Positions 1 through 9,583 are shown, counted from the first letter of the stretch. The stretch: DNA of 64,000 bases from Clostridiales bacterium FE2011 (GCA_017569305.1 CP069418.1:3472001-3536000); one strand, 5' to 3'. A program made the numbers and translations. Notes: generated by a model from the sequence alone, not told the origin.

Positions 1-2
1 GA

Positions 3-170
3 AAAGAATACGATACGGCGGCAGGCTTCAGCGGGAAAGGCGGAACAAAACAATGCTTCTCCGTCCGGGTGCCGGAAGGAGCCTGTACAGTCTCCTTTGT
101 TTTCCTGCCCGGAAGCGCATTTGATTTCCACAGTTTCCGGTTTTACAGACCGGCAGCTGGACAGACTTGA
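3..170 (+). CDS. C-terminal end of an unrecognised protein (partial)
   Basis: An open frame enters from the window edge and stops at TGA 168-170, giving about 55 residues. The segment is rich in aromatic and beta-prone residues (for example CFSVRVPEG and FDFHSFRFYR), which looks like the last strands of a beta-sandwich. The next gene starts 61 bases later on the same strand. The other two plus frames also stay open over much of this stretch, so frame choice rests on protein-like composition only. I do not recognise the family. Confidence 0.4.
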   Translation, partial: KEYDTAAGFSGKGGTKQCFSVRVPEGACTVSFVFLPGSAFDFHSFRFYRPAAGQT

Positions 171-231
171 AAGAATAAGGTAAAATAAATTAGTTAACCA
201 TTATGGAATTTTACTGTGAAAGGAGAGGCAC

Positions 232-1284
232 ATGAGTTCCGGACTCAAGAAACTCCTGAGTTTTCTGTTCATTGCGCTTTCCATCACAGTTGTCTTTTTT
301 ATTGCGTTCAGCAATGAAGACCTGTCGAACGCTTTTGACGCGATCAGACAGATGAACCTGACCTGGCTGGCCTGCATTTTGGGCTGCTGGCTGATCTATA
401 CGGTCTGCGACGGCCTCAATTACTGGTTCTATCTCAGGGGACAGGGATTCAAATTCAGTATCGGACGTGCTGTAAATGTGGCGCTGATCGGATTTTATTA
501 CTGCAATATTACGCCCAGCTCCGCCGGCGGACAGCCCATGCAGGTCAATTCCATGCGCAAGGCCGGGATCCCGGTCGGATACGGTACCATGGCAGTAACC
601 ATCCGGTTTATTACCAACCAGACGATGACGTCCCTGATCGCACTGGTGCTTTATATCCTGAATCACGATTTTGTCCATCAGCAGCTGGCCGGCGCCATCT
701 GGATTGTACGGATCGGCTGGCTGATCAATTTTGCCGCGGTTCCGCTGGTTCTGCTGGCCGCGTTCAAGCGGAACTGGGTCCAGAAGTTTGCGGAGATGCT
801 GATCAACAGGCTGGATAAGATGCATATAGTCCGCAATAAGGAAGCGGCGATCTCCAAGGTGACAGAGGTGCTGGATACCTACCATACCGCGCTGCTTGAC
901 CTGATGCATTCTCCCGGGCAGATTCTGCTGCAGTTTGCCTGTTCCACCATGGGGCTGCTGGCGCTGTTCGGCACAACCGTATTCGTCTATTATGCTTTCG
1001 GCCTTACCGGAACGCCCTGGTACCAGATCCTGACCATCAGCAGCCTGCTGTTTGTCAGCGCCAGCTATACGCCCCTTCCCGGCGCCAGCGGCGCACAGGA
1101 AGGCGGATTCCTGCTCTATTTCAGGGATATCTTCAAGGACGGTACTATCGGTCTCGCCCTGTTGATCTGGAGGTTCTTCACTTTCTACCTGTACCTGATC
1201 GTGGGCGTATTCACCATTATCCTGGAGAAGATTATCCTGCGCAGGGAAGCCCGGAAACGCAAAAACGCATCCAAAGCCGCCTGA
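232..1284 (+). CDS. Flippase-like / lysylphosphatidylglycerol synthase TM-domain family membrane protein
   Basis: An integral membrane protein of 350 residues with about eight hydrophobic segments. It carries the conserved marks of the LPG_synthase_TM (UPF0104, YbhN-like) family: TPSSAGGQPMQ around residues 96-106 and PLPGASGAQEGGF near residue 285. The soluble acyl/aminoacyl-transferase domain of full MprF is absent, so the protein is the membrane part only. Family members move or modify lipids at the cytoplasmic membrane; the substrate cannot be read from sequence. GAAAGGAGAGGCAC precedes the ATG. A hairpin follows at once, so the gene is not joined to the ABC operon downstream. Confidence 0.85.
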   Translation: MSSGLKKLLSFLFIALSITVVFFIAFSNEDLSNAFDAIRQMNLTWLACILGCWLIYTVCDGLNYWFYLRGQGFKFSIGRAVNVALIGFYYCNITPSSAGGQPMQVNSMRKAGIPVGYGTMAVTIRFITNQTMTSLIALVLYILNHDFVHQQLAGAIWIVRIGWLINFAAVPLVLLAAFKRNWVQKFAEMLINRLDKMHIVRNKEAAISKVTEVLDTYHTALLDLMHSPGQILLQFACSTMGLLALFGTTVFVYYAFGLTGTPWYQILTISSLLFVSASYTPLPGASGAQEGGFLLYFRDIFKDGTIGLALLIWRFFTFYLYLIVGVFTIILEKIILRREARKRKNASKAA

Positions 1285-1298
1285 GGGCGGCTCTTTTC
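1275..1298 (+). terminator. Intrinsic terminator of the flippase-like gene
   Basis: AGCCGCC and GGCGGCT form a 7-bp GC-rich stem around TGAG, followed by CTTTTC. The stem overlaps the last codons and stop of the upstream gene. Confidence 0.7.
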
Positions 1299-1317
1299 AT
1301 ATACACGAAAAAAAAAC

Positions 1318-1346
1318 TTGTAACGGACAGTGATTCCAGATAAAAT
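1318..1346 (+). promoter_or_regulatory. Sigma-A type promoter of the amino acid ABC operon
   Basis: TTGTAA (1318-1323), a 17-base spacer and TAAAAT (1341-1346) lie about 75 bases upstream of the binding-protein start. Assignment is by consensus only. Confidence 0.6.
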
Positions 1347-1419
1347 CTGTCTATAAAGTTATCTTTTTTCATGAATGGAAAAGACAACTGAATGAGAACA
1401 GACAATGGAGGGGTTCCTG

Positions 1420-2262
1420 ATGAAAAGGTTTCTTTTGGTTCTCACAATTCTGACGATGGTATTTGTTTCTGTTTCCTTTGCTGAAGGCACCATCGAAGGC
1501 CTGGAAGACGGCGTGCTGACCGTGGCCATGGAATGCGCCTATGCTCCCTACAACTGGGCCCAGCCGGATGATTCCAACGGCGCTGTGCCGATCGCGGGTT
1601 CCACACTGTACGCCAACGGCTATGACGTGATGACTGCCAAAGCCATCTGTGAAGCAAACGGCTGGGATCTTGAAATCAAACAGCTGGACTGGGATTCCCT
1701 GGTACCCGCCGTGCAGTCCGGCGTATGCGACGCGGTTATCGCAGGCCAGAGCATGACCAGTGAGCGTATGGAAGCCGTCGATTTTGCCGGACCCTATCTG
1801 TATGCCACCATCGTATGCCTGACCAGGAATGACAGCGCTTTCGCAGGCGCGAAGGGCATTTCCGAACTGAAGGGCGGTACCTGCACCAGCCAGACCGGAA
1901 CCATCTGGTACGACGTATGCCTGCCCCAGATTCCCGAAGCCAAAATCCAGATGGCGGCTGAATCCGCTCCGGCAATGCTTATGGCGGTTGCTTCCGGCAT
2001 GGTGGACTTTGTCTGCACCGATATGCCCACAGCCCAGGCTGCCCTGATTGCCTATCCGGAACTGGTGCTGCTTGACTTTGCCGGCAGCGGAGACGACTTT
2101 GAAGTATCCGATGAAGAAATCAACATCGGCGTATCCGTCAAAAAAGGCAATACCGCGCTGGTTGACAAAATCAACAGCGTACTGGAAGGCAAAACCGCGG
2201 ATGATTTCAACGCATTGATGGCTGAAGCGATCAAGATCCAGCCCCTGGGCGATGAAGAATAA
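1420..2262 (+). CDS. Polar amino acid ABC transporter, substrate-binding protein
   Basis: A secreted solute-binding protein of family 3 (SBP_bac_3), 280 residues, delivering an amino acid to the permease encoded next door. The N-terminus has a KR pair, a hydrophobic core and a likely signal-peptidase I site after SFA; there is no lipobox cysteine, which is unusual for a Gram-positive binding protein. The family is shown by the VAMECAYAPYNW opening, DWDSLVPAVQSGVCDAVIAG and the TSERMEAVDFAGPY segment. An ATG also occurs at 1405, but GGAGGGG sits 6 bases before ATG 1420, so I take the latter. The specificity is not predictable. Confidence 0.93.
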   Translation: MKRFLLVLTILTMVFVSVSFAEGTIEGLEDGVLTVAMECAYAPYNWAQPDDSNGAVPIAGSTLYANGYDVMTAKAICEANGWDLEIKQLDWDSLVPAVQSGVCDAVIAGQSMTSERMEAVDFAGPYLYATIVCLTRNDSAFAGAKGISELKGGTCTSQTGTIWYDVCLPQIPEAKIQMAAESAPAMLMAVASGMVDFVCTDMPTAQAALIAYPELVLLDFAGSGDDFEVSDEEINIGVSVKKGNTALVDKINSVLEGKTADDFNALMAEAIKIQPLGDEE

Positions 2263-2293
2263 GAGACAAACAGGATAAGGAAGAAAATAATTT

Positions 2294-3109
2294 ATGTTTG
2301 GCAAGCTCCTGTCTGATATCAGCGGATTATGGGCCAAATACGGTACGACATACCTGCAGGGGATAGGCAATACCCTGATCCTTGCCGTTACGGCAACGCT
2401 GATCGGATGTGTGATCGGATTCCTGTGCGGTATCCTGCAGACGATTCCCTGCGGAAAGAAAGACCCGGTGATCAAGCGGGTCCTGCTTCGTATTGTCCGC
2501 ATTATCATCCGCGCCTACGTAGAGCTTTTCCGCGGTACGCCCATGATCCTGCAGGCCGTCTTTATCTTCTACGGTCTTCCGTATTTCTTTAATGTCAATT
2601 TCTCCAGCATATGGACGGTCAGTATCCTTGTTGTATCGATCAACACAGGCGCGTACATGGCAGAGTCCGTACGCGGCGGAATCATGAGTATCGATCCCGG
2701 TCAGTTTGAAGGCGCAAAAGCCATCGGCATGAACCACTGGCAGACGATGCTCTATATCATCCTGCCCCAGACGCTGCGGAATATCATGCCCCAGATCGGC
2801 AACAACTACATCATCAACGTCAAGGATACGTCTGTGATGTTCATCATCGGGTTCTCCGATTTCTTTGCCGCGCATAAGATGGTGGCCGGCGCCGTATTCA
2901 AGTATTTTCCTTCCGCTTTTATCGAGATGGGCGGATACCTGTGCATGACGCTGCTGGCTTCCTTCCTGCTGCGGAAGCTGGAAAAGAAACTGGCCGGGAA
3001 ATCCAATTATGAACTGGTGACCACAGACCAGCTTGTCATGACAGCCGGAACATACAACTATCCGGACCACCAGGAAGCATCGCCCTTCGGCGATACCGAC
3101 AAAGAGTGA
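2294..3109 (+). CDS. Polar amino acid ABC transporter, permease
   Basis: A membrane permease of the HisM/GlnP class (271 residues, about five membrane segments). The EAA loop that docks the ATPase is clear near residues 137-160: [14 protein letters not shown] then [22 protein letters not shown] is the usual family signature just before it. The gene starts 31 bases after the binding-protein gene and ends 13 bases before the ATPase gene, so the three form one operon. Only one permease is present, so it probably works as a homodimer. Confidence 0.95.
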   Translation: MFGKLLSDISGLWAKYGTTYLQGIGNTLILAVTATLIGCVIGFLCGILQTIPCGKKDPVIKRVLLRIVRIIIRAYVELFRGTPMILQAVFIFYGLPYFFNVNFSSIWTVSILVVSINTGAYMAESVRGGIMSIDPGQFEGAKAIGMNHWQTMLYIILPQTLRNIMPQIGNNYIINVKDTSVMFIIGFSDFFAAHKMVAGAVFKYFPSAFIEMGGYLCMTLLASFLLRKLEKKLAGKSNYELVTTDQLVMTAGTYNYPDHQEASPFGDTDKE

Positions 3110-3122
3110 AAGGAGAGGGACA

Positions 3123-3866
3123 ATGAGCGAACACATTCTTGAAATCCGCCACCTCTCCAAAGCCTTCGGAACGCACGCCGTGCTGAAGGATATTGACTTT
3201 ACGGTGGATAAGGGGGACGTGACCACCATCATCGGCGCCAGCGGAAGCGGAAAATCAACGCTGCTGCGATGCATCAACCTGCTGGAAACACTGACTACCG
3301 GTGAAATCCTGTTTCACGGGAAGGATATCACAGGACGCGGCGTCAATTCCTCCGCATACCGGGCCAAGGTCGGTATGGTATTCCAGAGCTTTAACCTGTT
3401 CAACAACCTGACCGTTCTGGCAAACTGCATGATCGGCCAGCAGAAGGTGCTGAAGACCGGACATGATGAAGCTCGGAAACGGGCCCTGTATTATCTGAAC
3501 AAAGTAGGGATGGCGCCATACATCAATGCCAGGCCGGACCAGATTTCCGGCGGACAGAAACAGCGCGTGGCAATTGCCCGTGCCCTGGCCATGGAACCGG
3601 AGATCCTGCTTTTTGACGAACCTACCTCCGCACTGGACCCTGAAATGGTGGGAGAGGTGCTGGACGTCATGAAATCCCTGGCAACGAAGGATAACATGAC
3701 CATGCTGGTTGTGACCCATGAGATGTCTTTTGCCCGGGACGTCAGCAGCCATGTGGTTTATATGGCTGACGGCGTGATCGAGGAAGAAGGGGACCCTGAA
3801 AAGATCTTCTCCAATCCCGAGAGTCCAAAGACGAAGGACTTCCTGAAAAGGATCCTCAACAACTGA
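3123..3866 (+). CDS. Polar amino acid ABC transporter, ATP-binding protein
   Basis: The ATPase subunit (247 residues) of the importer encoded by the two preceding genes, in the GlnQ/ArtP family. Visible motifs are Walker [10 protein letters not shown] (about residues 39-47), Q-loop VFQSFNLF, signature SGGQKQR, Walker [15 protein letters not shown] and the switch histidine in VVTHEMSFA. The length is normal for the class. AAAGGAGAGGGAC precedes the ATG. A strong hairpin closes the operon 15 bases after the stop. Confidence 0.96.
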   Translation: MSEHILEIRHLSKAFGTHAVLKDIDFTVDKGDVTTIIGASGSGKSTLLRCINLLETLTTGEILFHGKDITGRGVNSSAYRAKVGMVFQSFNLFNNLTVLANCMIGQQKVLKTGHDEARKRALYYLNKVGMAPYINARPDQISGGQKQRVAIARALAMEPEILLFDEPTSALDPEMVGEVLDVMKSLATKDNMTMLVVTHEMSFARDVSSHVVYMADGVIEEEGDPEKIFSNPESPKTKDFLKRILNN

Positions 3867-3877
3867 CTTGAATAATA

Positions 3878-3908
3878 AAAAAGGACTGAGAGAATCAGTC
3901 CTTTTTTA
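3878..3908 (+). terminator. Terminator of the amino acid ABC operon
   Basis: GGACTGA (3883-3889) pairs with TCAGTCC (3895-3901) across a GAGAA loop and is followed by six T. Confidence 0.9.
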
Positions 3909-4025
3909 CTGCAGGTACAGACATATTTTACTTGTTTCCGAACATTTCACATGATAGAATGTGAAACAGAAAACACCCGAACATTGATCCCGTCCAATCA
4001 TTCTCCCCGGGAGGAAAAGACGATC

Positions 4026-5942
4026 ATGCGCCGCAAGAGAATTGCCGTACTGATGGCCAGTATTGAGCGAGAATACCAGCAGCATTTCGCATCCGGCCTG
4101 GCTGAAGCCAGCGCCGGATACGGGATTGATATCTGCATATTCAACAGTATGGGATATATGGATGTTTCGCTGTCCACCAGTGAGACTGAAGAAAGCATGA
4201 TCTATGACCTGCCGGACCTGGAGACATTTGACGGGATTATCTCCATGCCTGCTACCATGGGAAGCGAAGCCACGCTCCGGAAAATATTTGAAGTTATTAC
4301 GCCCCTGAAAGGAAAGCCGCATATTTCCATAGACGTTATCCAGGAAAACGCGGTGACCATCCAGTTCAACGATAAAAACAGCGTGGAAGAGCTGACAGAA
4401 CATATGATCAGCCGTCATGGCGCAAAACGCATCATGTATGTCTGCGGTCCGATGCATTCAGAAGTTGCCATGGAACGGCTGGATGCCTGCAGGAACATGA
4501 TGCGCCGTTACGGCATTGAACTGGACGAAAAACTTCTTTTTGACGGACAATGGACGCGTACGGGCGGGAGGCAGGCGGCAGAGAAGATGCTCGCCATGCA
4601 TGAAGCACTGCCGGACGCTATTCTGTGCGGCAATGACGATATGGCCCTGGGCGTGATAGAATACCTGAGCGAACACGGAATCCGCGTACCCAGGGATGTG
4701 GCTGTCACCGGATTTGACGCCTCCCGGGAGGCGGTGATGCGGGGTGTGACAACGATCCGCAGGCCGATTGACAGGACGGCTCAGAAAGCCATTGAAATCC
4801 TGAATAAATGGATTGACGGAGCAAAACCGGCGGAAAAAGTGATCCATATGAATACCATCCCGGTATACGGAGACAGCTGCGGATGCCTGAAGAACCAGGA
4901 GCACCTGAATGAAATGCTGCGAAACCTGGGAACGGAAAAATGGAACATGGAAACAACCCTTACCTGCATCAGTATGTACGCGGGAAGCATGGCCGGGGTC
5001 GGTGACGAACAGGAGGCTCATCACAGAATCCAGGAATTCATACGGTACTGGGATATCCGCGACTTTTTCCTTTGCGTCGATCCGTCGGTCTGCAGGGAAA
5101 CGGACAGGGAAGAGACAGGAAACAGATCCTATCCGGACGAAATGCTGCTGTTATACGGCATGACGGACGGGAAAACCTATCAGCCGGTCCTTTATTCCAT
5201 CCATAACCTGGTTCCGGCATTTGATGAGGAAAGGAAAACAACGCTGTGCCTGATCTTCTGCCCGCTGTATTACCGGAACAGAAGTTTCGGGTACGTGGGG
5301 CTGAATCCGGGCAGCCTGACCAGCGGAGCGGCCCTGTATCCCTTCCTGATGCTCCTGAACGGGGCCCTGATGAGCCTCTACCTCCAGACCAATATCAAAA
5401 GATACACGAGCACTATAGAGCAGATGGCTATCAGGGATATCATGACCGGATTGCTGAACCGGAGGGGATTCCTGGAAAAAGCCCCGGCGGTGATGGAAAA
5501 AGCCAGAAAAGATAACAAGGTGTTTGCCATTCTCAGCGCTGATATGAACCATATGAAGCATATCAACGATGAATTCGGCCATCAGTCCGGCGACATCGCC
5601 ATCTGCAGGATGGGAAAGGCAATGGAAAGCCTGGGAGAATTCTCCTTTGTTCCCGTTCATATCAGCGGAGATGAATTCCTGGCCTACGGCATCCTCGACA
5701 GTACGGAAGAGGCGGAGAAACTCAAGGACTGCGCCAGGGAAGCGATCAGCGACCTGAATGCAAGGGATCCCTGGATTTGTGATATCAGCGCCAGTTTCGG
5801 TATTTACGCGGAAATTCCGGGGAAAGAGGATACCCTTGACCAGTATATGACGATGGCTGACAGGCGGATGTATGAGGAAAAGAACAGCCGTAAATTCGGA
5901 CGAAGGAAAGAAGACCTGAAGATAAACAATGAAAAAGGCTGA
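4026..5942 (+). CDS. LacI-type ligand-binding domain fused to a GGDEF domain
   Basis: A predicted signalling protein of 638 residues. Residues 1 to about 285 resemble the sugar-binding core of LacI-family repressors (IAVLMASIEREYQQHFASGL, ILCGNDDMALGVIEYL, DVAVTGFDAS), but the helix-turn-helix normally in front is absent. A middle region of about 170 residues is of unknown type. A GGDEF domain (about 460-625) opens with RDIMTGLLNRRGF and has SADMNHMKHIND. The signature loop reads SGDEF, with Ser for the first Gly, so cyclic-di-GMP synthesis is likely but not certain. There is no signal peptide or membrane span: it should sense a cytoplasmic ligand. An upstream ATG (3951) is open, but GGGAGG favours 4026. 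Confidence 0.85.
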   Translation: MRRKRIAVLMASIEREYQQHFASGLAEASAGYGIDICIFNSMGYMDVSLSTSETEESMIYDLPDLETFDGIISMPATMGSEATLRKIFEVITPLKGKPHISIDVIQENAVTIQFNDKNSVEELTEHMISRHGAKRIMYVCGPMHSEVAMERLDACRNMMRRYGIELDEKLLFDGQWTRTGGRQAAEKMLAMHEALPDAILCGNDDMALGVIEYLSEHGIRVPRDVAVTGFDASREAVMRGVTTIRRPIDRTAQKAIEILNKWIDGAKPAEKVIHMNTIPVYGDSCGCLKNQEHLNEMLRNLGTEKWNMETTLTCISMYAGSMAGVGDEQEAHHRIQEFIRYWDIRDFFLCVDPSVCRETDREETGNRSYPDEMLLLYGMTDGKTYQPVLYSIHNLVPAFDEERKTTLCLIFCPLYYRNRSFGYVGLNPGSLTSGAALYPFLMLLNGALMSLYLQTNIKRYTSTIEQMAIRDIMTGLLNRRGFLEKAPAVMEKARKDNKVFAILSADMNHMKHINDEFGHQSGDIAICRMGKAMESLGEFSFVPVHISGDEFLAYGILDSTEEAEKLKDCAREAISDLNARDPWICDISASFGIYAEIPGKEDTLDQYMTMADRRMYEEKNSRKFGRRKEDLKINNEKG

Positions 5943-5966
5943 AACCGTTCAGTGTTTCAGCCTTTT
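5934..5966. terminator. Bidirectional terminator between convergent genes
   Basis: AAAGGCTGAAAC (5934-5945) and GTTTCAGCCTTT (5954-5965) form a 12-bp stem with a CGTTCAGT loop. T-runs lie on both strands, so it can end both the GGDEF gene and the opposing DUF1292 gene. Confidence 0.85.
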
Positions 5967-5984
5967 TGAATCCGGAAACCGGAA

Positions 5985-6290
5985 TTATTCCTCGCTTCCG
6001 CGCATTTCGGTAAAGCGTTTGAAAAGGATGTCTTCCAGCTCTTCATCGGGAGCGTTGTAAACATCGTTGCCTTCTTCATCCTGTTCAATCTTCAGGAAGA
6101 AAACAGCGTCATCCTCTTCCGGCTCAGCCAGGGCGAGATAAACATCTCCCTCGTATTCCAGCGCATCAACGAAAATGAAGGATACGGTTTCACCGTCATC
6201 ACCGATCATTTCGATGATATCGCCTTCGGTCAGGGCGTTCACATCATCCTGTTCAAAGGAATCCTCATTGTTTTTGATTTCATCGCTCAT
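5985..6290 (-). CDS. DUF1292 family protein (YrzB-like)
   Basis: A small acidic protein of 101 residues. The core DIIEMIGDDGETVSFIFVDALEYEG, then VYLALAEPEED and a run ending in ILFKRFTE, is the DUF1292 pattern found almost only in Firmicutes beside ruvX. Its biochemical role is not known. It starts 4 bases after the ruvX stop codon, with GGAGGG just inside that junction, so the two are translated from one message. In many Firmicutes a third gene (ireB/yrzL) precedes ruvX; it is not here. Confidence 0.9.
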   Translation of the reverse strand: MSDEIKNNEDSFEQDDVNALTEGDIIEMIGDDGETVSFIFVDALEYEGDVYLALAEPEEDDAVFFLKIEQDEEGNDVYNAPDEELEDILFKRFTEMRGSEE

Positions 6291-6294
6291 GATA

Positions 6295-6720
6295 TTAACC
6301 CTCCTTGTTTTTATTTTCTTCCAGCCACTGCCGGAGTATTACCGAAGCGGCAATCATATCCACCTTCTGCTTCCGCCCGGCGCGGGAAACTCCGCCCTCA
6401 ATCAGCGCATCCTCCGCAGAGACCGTGGACAAGCGTTCATCCTGGAAAACAACCTGCAGACCTGCTTTGACCAGCTGATCGCAGAACTGGCGGACCTTCT
6501 GCGCCTGAAAGCCCTCGGAACCGTCCATATTCAGCGGCAGGCCGGAAAGAATACGGTTGGTCTCATAGCGTTCACAAATGGAAACAATCCGGCGCGTATC
6601 CGGCCCCCAGCCAACCCGCTGGATCACCTCCACGGGAGAGGCGATGGTTCCGGTGGGATCTGAAACAGCCACACCGATCCGGACGTCACCGATATCCAGG
6701 CAGACAATTCGTTCGTTCAT
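6295..6720 (-). CDS. ruvX: RuvX/YqgF family Holliday-junction resolvase-like nuclease
   Basis: A 141-residue protein of the RNase H fold YqgF family, implicated in Holliday-junction resolution or pre-16S rRNA 5' processing. The acidic first strand reads CLDIGDVRIGVAVSDP at residues 7-22; later come LPLNMDGSEG, VVFQDERLSTVSAE and the C-terminal D-A pair in VDMIAASVIL. Usual length is about 140. The frame is open upstream into pnp, but ATG 6720 gives the family-typical N-terminus. No good ribosome binding site precedes it: the nearest GGAGG is part of the pnp terminator stem about 20 bases away. Confidence 0.93.
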   Translation of the reverse strand: MNERIVCLDIGDVRIGVAVSDPTGTIASPVEVIQRVGWGPDTRRIVSICERYETNRILSGLPLNMDGSEGFQAQKVRQFCDQLVKAGLQVVFQDERLSTVSAEDALIEGGVSRAGRKQKVDMIAASVILRQWLEENKNKEG

Positions 6721-6729
6721 ACTTCTTGG

Positions 6730-6772
6730 AAAAAAGCGTGCCTCCGGAGATACAGCAGGCTGTTCCGGAGGC
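6730..6772 (-). terminator. Terminator downstream of pnp
   Basis: On the minus strand GCCTCCGGA and TCCGGAGGC form a 9-bp stem followed by ACGCTTTTTT. It lies between pnp and ruvX. The 3' arm contains the only GGAGG near the ruvX start, so stem formation could also limit ruvX translation. Confidence 0.75.
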
Positions 6773-6781
6773 AGCGTTCTA

Positions 6782-8935
6782 TCAGTCGTGGTTGCTGTTG
6801 CGGCGGGGAGGACGACGGTTTCCATCATGACGGGAGAAATCCGTTCCGGAAGCATATTCAATGTCGTTCCTGATCAGATTAATCCGGCCCTGGGCGTCAA
6901 TCTCGTTGACCTTGACTTCCAGCTCGTCACCGATATTGACAACATCTTCCACCTTTTCAACCCGCTTGTTGTCCAGCTTGGAAATGTGGATCATACCGTC
7001 CTTGCCGGGAGCCAGTTCCACAAAGGCACCGAAGTTCATGATGCGGACAACCTTTCCGGTATACACATCGCCGACTTCGATATCCTTGGCAATGCCCTCG
7101 ATGATGTGGCGAGCCTTATCGGCAGCCTGCTGATCAGGCGTGGAGATAAAGACGCTGCCGTCATCCTCGATATCAATCTTCACACCGGTTTCAGCAATGA
7201 TCTTGTTGATCATCTTTCCGCCGGGTCCGATGACTTCGCGGATCTTCTCGGGATTGATGGTGAAGCGGATAATCTTCGGAGCGTAGGGGCTCAGTTCAGC
7301 CCTGGGCTGTCCGAGGGTATCCAGCATGATCTTCAGGATATGCAGGCGGCCTTCCAGTGCCTGACGCAGCGCCTGCTGCAGGATGGCACGGTTGATACCC
7401 GCAATCTTGATGTCCATCTGCAGGGCAGTGATACCATTCATGGAACCGGCAACTTTGAAGTCCATGTCGCCAAGGAAGTCTTCCAGGCCCTGGATGTCAG
7501 TCAGGACAGCCAGCTTGCCGCTTTCCTTATCGGTGATCAGACCCATGGCCACACCGGCAACGGGGGCATGAATCGGAACGCCGGCGTCCATCAGGCTCAG
7601 TGTGGAGCCGCAGACGGAAGCCATGGAAGAAGAACCGTTGGAGGACAGGATTTCACTGACCAGACGCAGGGCGTAGGGGAATTCTTCCTCAGAGGGGATG
7701 ACGGGCAGCAGGGCCCGTTCAGCCAGAGCGCCGTGACCGATTTCGCGGCGGCCGGGGCTCTTCAGACGGCCGGCTTCACCGGTGGCATACGGCGGCATAT
7801 TGTAGTGATGGATGTAGCGCTTGAAATCTTCACTGCTCAGGCCGTCCAGGGTCTGACCTTCGCTGACAGTGCCCAGGGTGGTCACAGTCAGGGCCTGGGT
7901 CTGGCCGCGGGTGAAGATAGCGCTGCCGTGGGTCCGCGGAAGGACGCCGACATCGCACCAGATGGGGCGGATTTCGGTAACCTTGCGGCCGTCAGGACGA
8001 ATACCCTCATTCAGGATCTTCGCGCGCATGACTTCTTTATTGAGGTAGTACAGCGCATCCTCAATTTCGCTTTCGCGGCCTTCGAACTTTTCAGCCAGGG
8101 CAGCCAGGGTCTCCTGCTTGGTCTGCGCTTCACGCTGCTGGCGTTCAGAACGATCGAAAGTATCGAAGGTCCAGACGCACTTGTCATAGGCAAATTCACG
8201 AACAGCGGCCTTGATGTCATCACCGGTGGTGATCAGCGGCACAACCTGCTTTTCCTTGCCGATTTCGGCAACGATCTGCTTCTGGAAGGCAACCAGCTTT
8301 TTGATCTCTTCGTGACCAAAGAGGATGGCGTCGAGCATGGTTTCTTCGGACAGTTCCTTGGCACCGGCTTCAACCATCATGATGGCCTCTTCCGTACCGG
8401 CCACATAGAGGCTCAGATCGCTTTCAGCACGCTGGGCTTCATCGGGGCAGATGACAAACTGACCGTTGACACGGCCCACCAGCACAGCGCCGGTCGGTCC
8501 GTTCCACGGAATATCGCTGACAGCCAGGGCAACGGAAGAACCGATCATGGCCGGGATTTCCGGAGGAACATCCTGTTCCACGCTGAGGATGGTGACAACA
8601 ACCTGGACATCGTTCCGCATTCCCTTTTCGAACAGGGGGCGGAGAGGACGGTCGATCAGGCGGCAGGTCAGGGTAGCCTTTTCAGAGGGACGGCCTTCAC
8701 GCTTGATGAAACCGCCGGGGATTTTGCCAACGGAATACTGCTTCTCTTCCACATCAACTGCGAGAGGGAAGAAATCCACGCCTTCGCGGGGAGCGGGAGC
8801 CATGGTGGCATTGACCATAACGACGGTATCGCCCAGGTGGACCCAGACAGAACCGTTGGCCTGCTCACAGTACCTGCCGAACTCCAGCGTCAGGGGACGG
8901 CCGGCAAAATCCATTGTGTACTTTTTGGATTCCAT
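6782..8935 (-). CDS. pnp: Polyribonucleotide nucleotidyltransferase (PNPase)
   Basis: The phosphorolytic 3'-5' exoribonuclease of the RNA degradation machinery, 717 residues, forming a ring-shaped trimer. The order is RNase PH domain 1 (to about 220), helical linker, RNase PH domain 2 (about 310-540), KH domain with [12 protein letters not shown], and S1 domain with [33 protein letters not shown] is the phosphate-binding segment. The short basic tail ends [16 protein letters not shown] lies 8 bases before ATG 8935; a GTG at 8944 is in frame but too close to it. The gene follows rpsO, the order seen in most bacteria. Confidence 0.98.
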   Translation of the reverse strand: MESKKYTMDFAGRPLTLEFGRYCEQANGSVWVHLGDTVVMVNATMAPAPREGVDFFPLAVDVEEKQYSVGKIPGGFIKREGRPSEKATLTCRLIDRPLRPLFEKGMRNDVQVVVTILSVEQDVPPEIPAMIGSSVALAVSDIPWNGPTGAVLVGRVNGQFVICPDEAQRAESDLSLYVAGTEEAIMMVEAGAKELSEETMLDAILFGHEEIKKLVAFQKQIVAEIGKEKQVVPLITTGDDIKAAVREFAYDKCVWTFDTFDRSERQQREAQTKQETLAALAEKFEGRESEIEDALYYLNKEVMRAKILNEGIRPDGRKVTEIRPIWCDVGVLPRTHGSAIFTRGQTQALTVTTLGTVSEGQTLDGLSSEDFKRYIHHYNMPPYATGEAGRLKSPGRREIGHGALAERALLPVIPSEEEFPYALRLVSEILSSNGSSSMASVCGSTLSLMDAGVPIHAPVAGVAMGLITDKESGKLAVLTDIQGLEDFLGDMDFKVAGSMNGITALQMDIKIAGINRAILQQALRQALEGRLHILKIMLDTLGQPRAELSPYAPKIIRFTINPEKIREVIGPGGKMINKIIAETGVKIDIEDDGSVFISTPDQQAADKARHIIEGIAKDIEVGDVYTGKVVRIMNFGAFVELAPGKDGMIHISKLDNKRVEKVEDVVNIGDELEVKVNEIDAQGRINLIRNDIEYASGTDFSRHDGNRRPPRRNSNHD

Positions 8936-9056
8936 ACGTTTCACTCCTTCTAAAAAATTGTCTCCGGAGCGCCGTATGCTATCATATGAAAACCCCGCCG
9001 GGATTTATACCGGGGATTTTCAAGGGATAACATACGAAACTCCGCGTTCCGGGATA

Positions 9057-9102
9057 TCTTTTAAAGCCGCCGGAGAGTTTATCTTCCGGCGGCTTTAAAA
9101 AG
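9057..9102. terminator. Strong hairpin between rpsO and pnp
   Basis: A 16-bp perfect stem: TTTTAAAGCCGCCGGA (9059-9074) pairs with TCCGGCGGCTTTAAAA (9085-9100). It has T on the 3' side of both strands. It should end or attenuate rpsO transcription before pnp; some read-through or an internal pnp promoter is implied. Confidence 0.85.
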
Positions 9103-9126
9103 CGACTTGGTACCGGGAAACGGTTA

Positions 9127-9381
9127 TTATTTACGCAGGTTCAGCTTGGAAATCAGGGAACGGTAGCGCTCAATATCCGTTTTCTTGAGGTACTCGAGCA
9201 TGTTGCGGCGGCGGCCAACCATCAGCAGCAGACCACGATTGGAATGATGGTCGTTCTTGTTGCTCTTCAGGTGCTCGTTCAGGTGATTGATTCTCTCTGT
9301 GAGGAGAGCGATCTGAACTTCGGGGGAGCCGGTGTCGCCTTCATGCTGTGCATAAGCGGCAATAATCTCGGATTTGTTCAT
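9127..9381 (-). CDS. rpsO: 30S ribosomal protein S15
   Basis: Primary 16S rRNA-binding protein of the platform, 84 residues (usual 88-89; the N-terminus is slightly short). Recognisable from [36 protein letters not shown] and the [21 protein letters not shown] block that contacts 16S helix 22. AAGGAGGAATTTTCCC precedes the ATG. A promoter and a structured leader of about 120 bases lie upstream. Confidence 0.98.
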   Translation of the reverse strand: MNKSEIIAAYAQHEGDTGSPEVQIALLTERINHLNEHLKSNKNDHHSNRGLLLMVGRRRNMLEYLKKTDIERYRSLISKLNLRK

Positions 9382-9402
9382 GGGAAAATTCCTCCTTTAA
9401 TG

Positions 9403-9473
9403 ACCGGACGGGCCGGTATTTCATGTCCGCCAATTGCCGTGAACCCGGAGTATCGTTGGAGACTCGATAGTCT
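9403..9473 (-). promoter_or_regulatory. Candidate structured rpsO leader (autoregulation)
   Basis: The rpsO 5' leader holds two inverted repeats on the minus strand: AGACT-ATCG-AGTCT (9460-9473) and ACCGG-CCCGT-CCGGT (9403-9417). The second sits a few bases before the Shine-Dalgarno. S15 is known to repress its own mRNA through leader RNAs that differ between phyla, so such a site is expected here. Assignment is inferred; I cannot match it to a known class. Confidence 0.4.
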
Positions 9474-9503
9474 GAGCAGACGGTTCATACACGAACGACG
9501 TAT

Positions 9504-9532
9504 ATAATAACAAAAATAGAACGATTTGTAAA
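9504..9532 (-). promoter_or_regulatory. Promoter of rpsO
   Basis: On the minus strand TTTACA (9532-9527), a 17-base spacer and TATTAT (9509-9504) stand about 120 bases before the rpsO start. Confidence 0.7.
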
Positions 9533-9583
9533 CTGCCAAAGCGGAAAAAAGTGAACTTTTTCAACAAATCCGGCGTCATGACA

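Noticed and set aside
6578..8953. A 791-codon open frame on the plus strand, opposite pnp
   Set aside because: It is in register with the pnp codons and its translation has no domain logic. pnp is unmistakable. Long antisense frames recur opposite many genes here (for example opposite the GH3 gene at 58322-60511 and obgE) and reflect codon bias.
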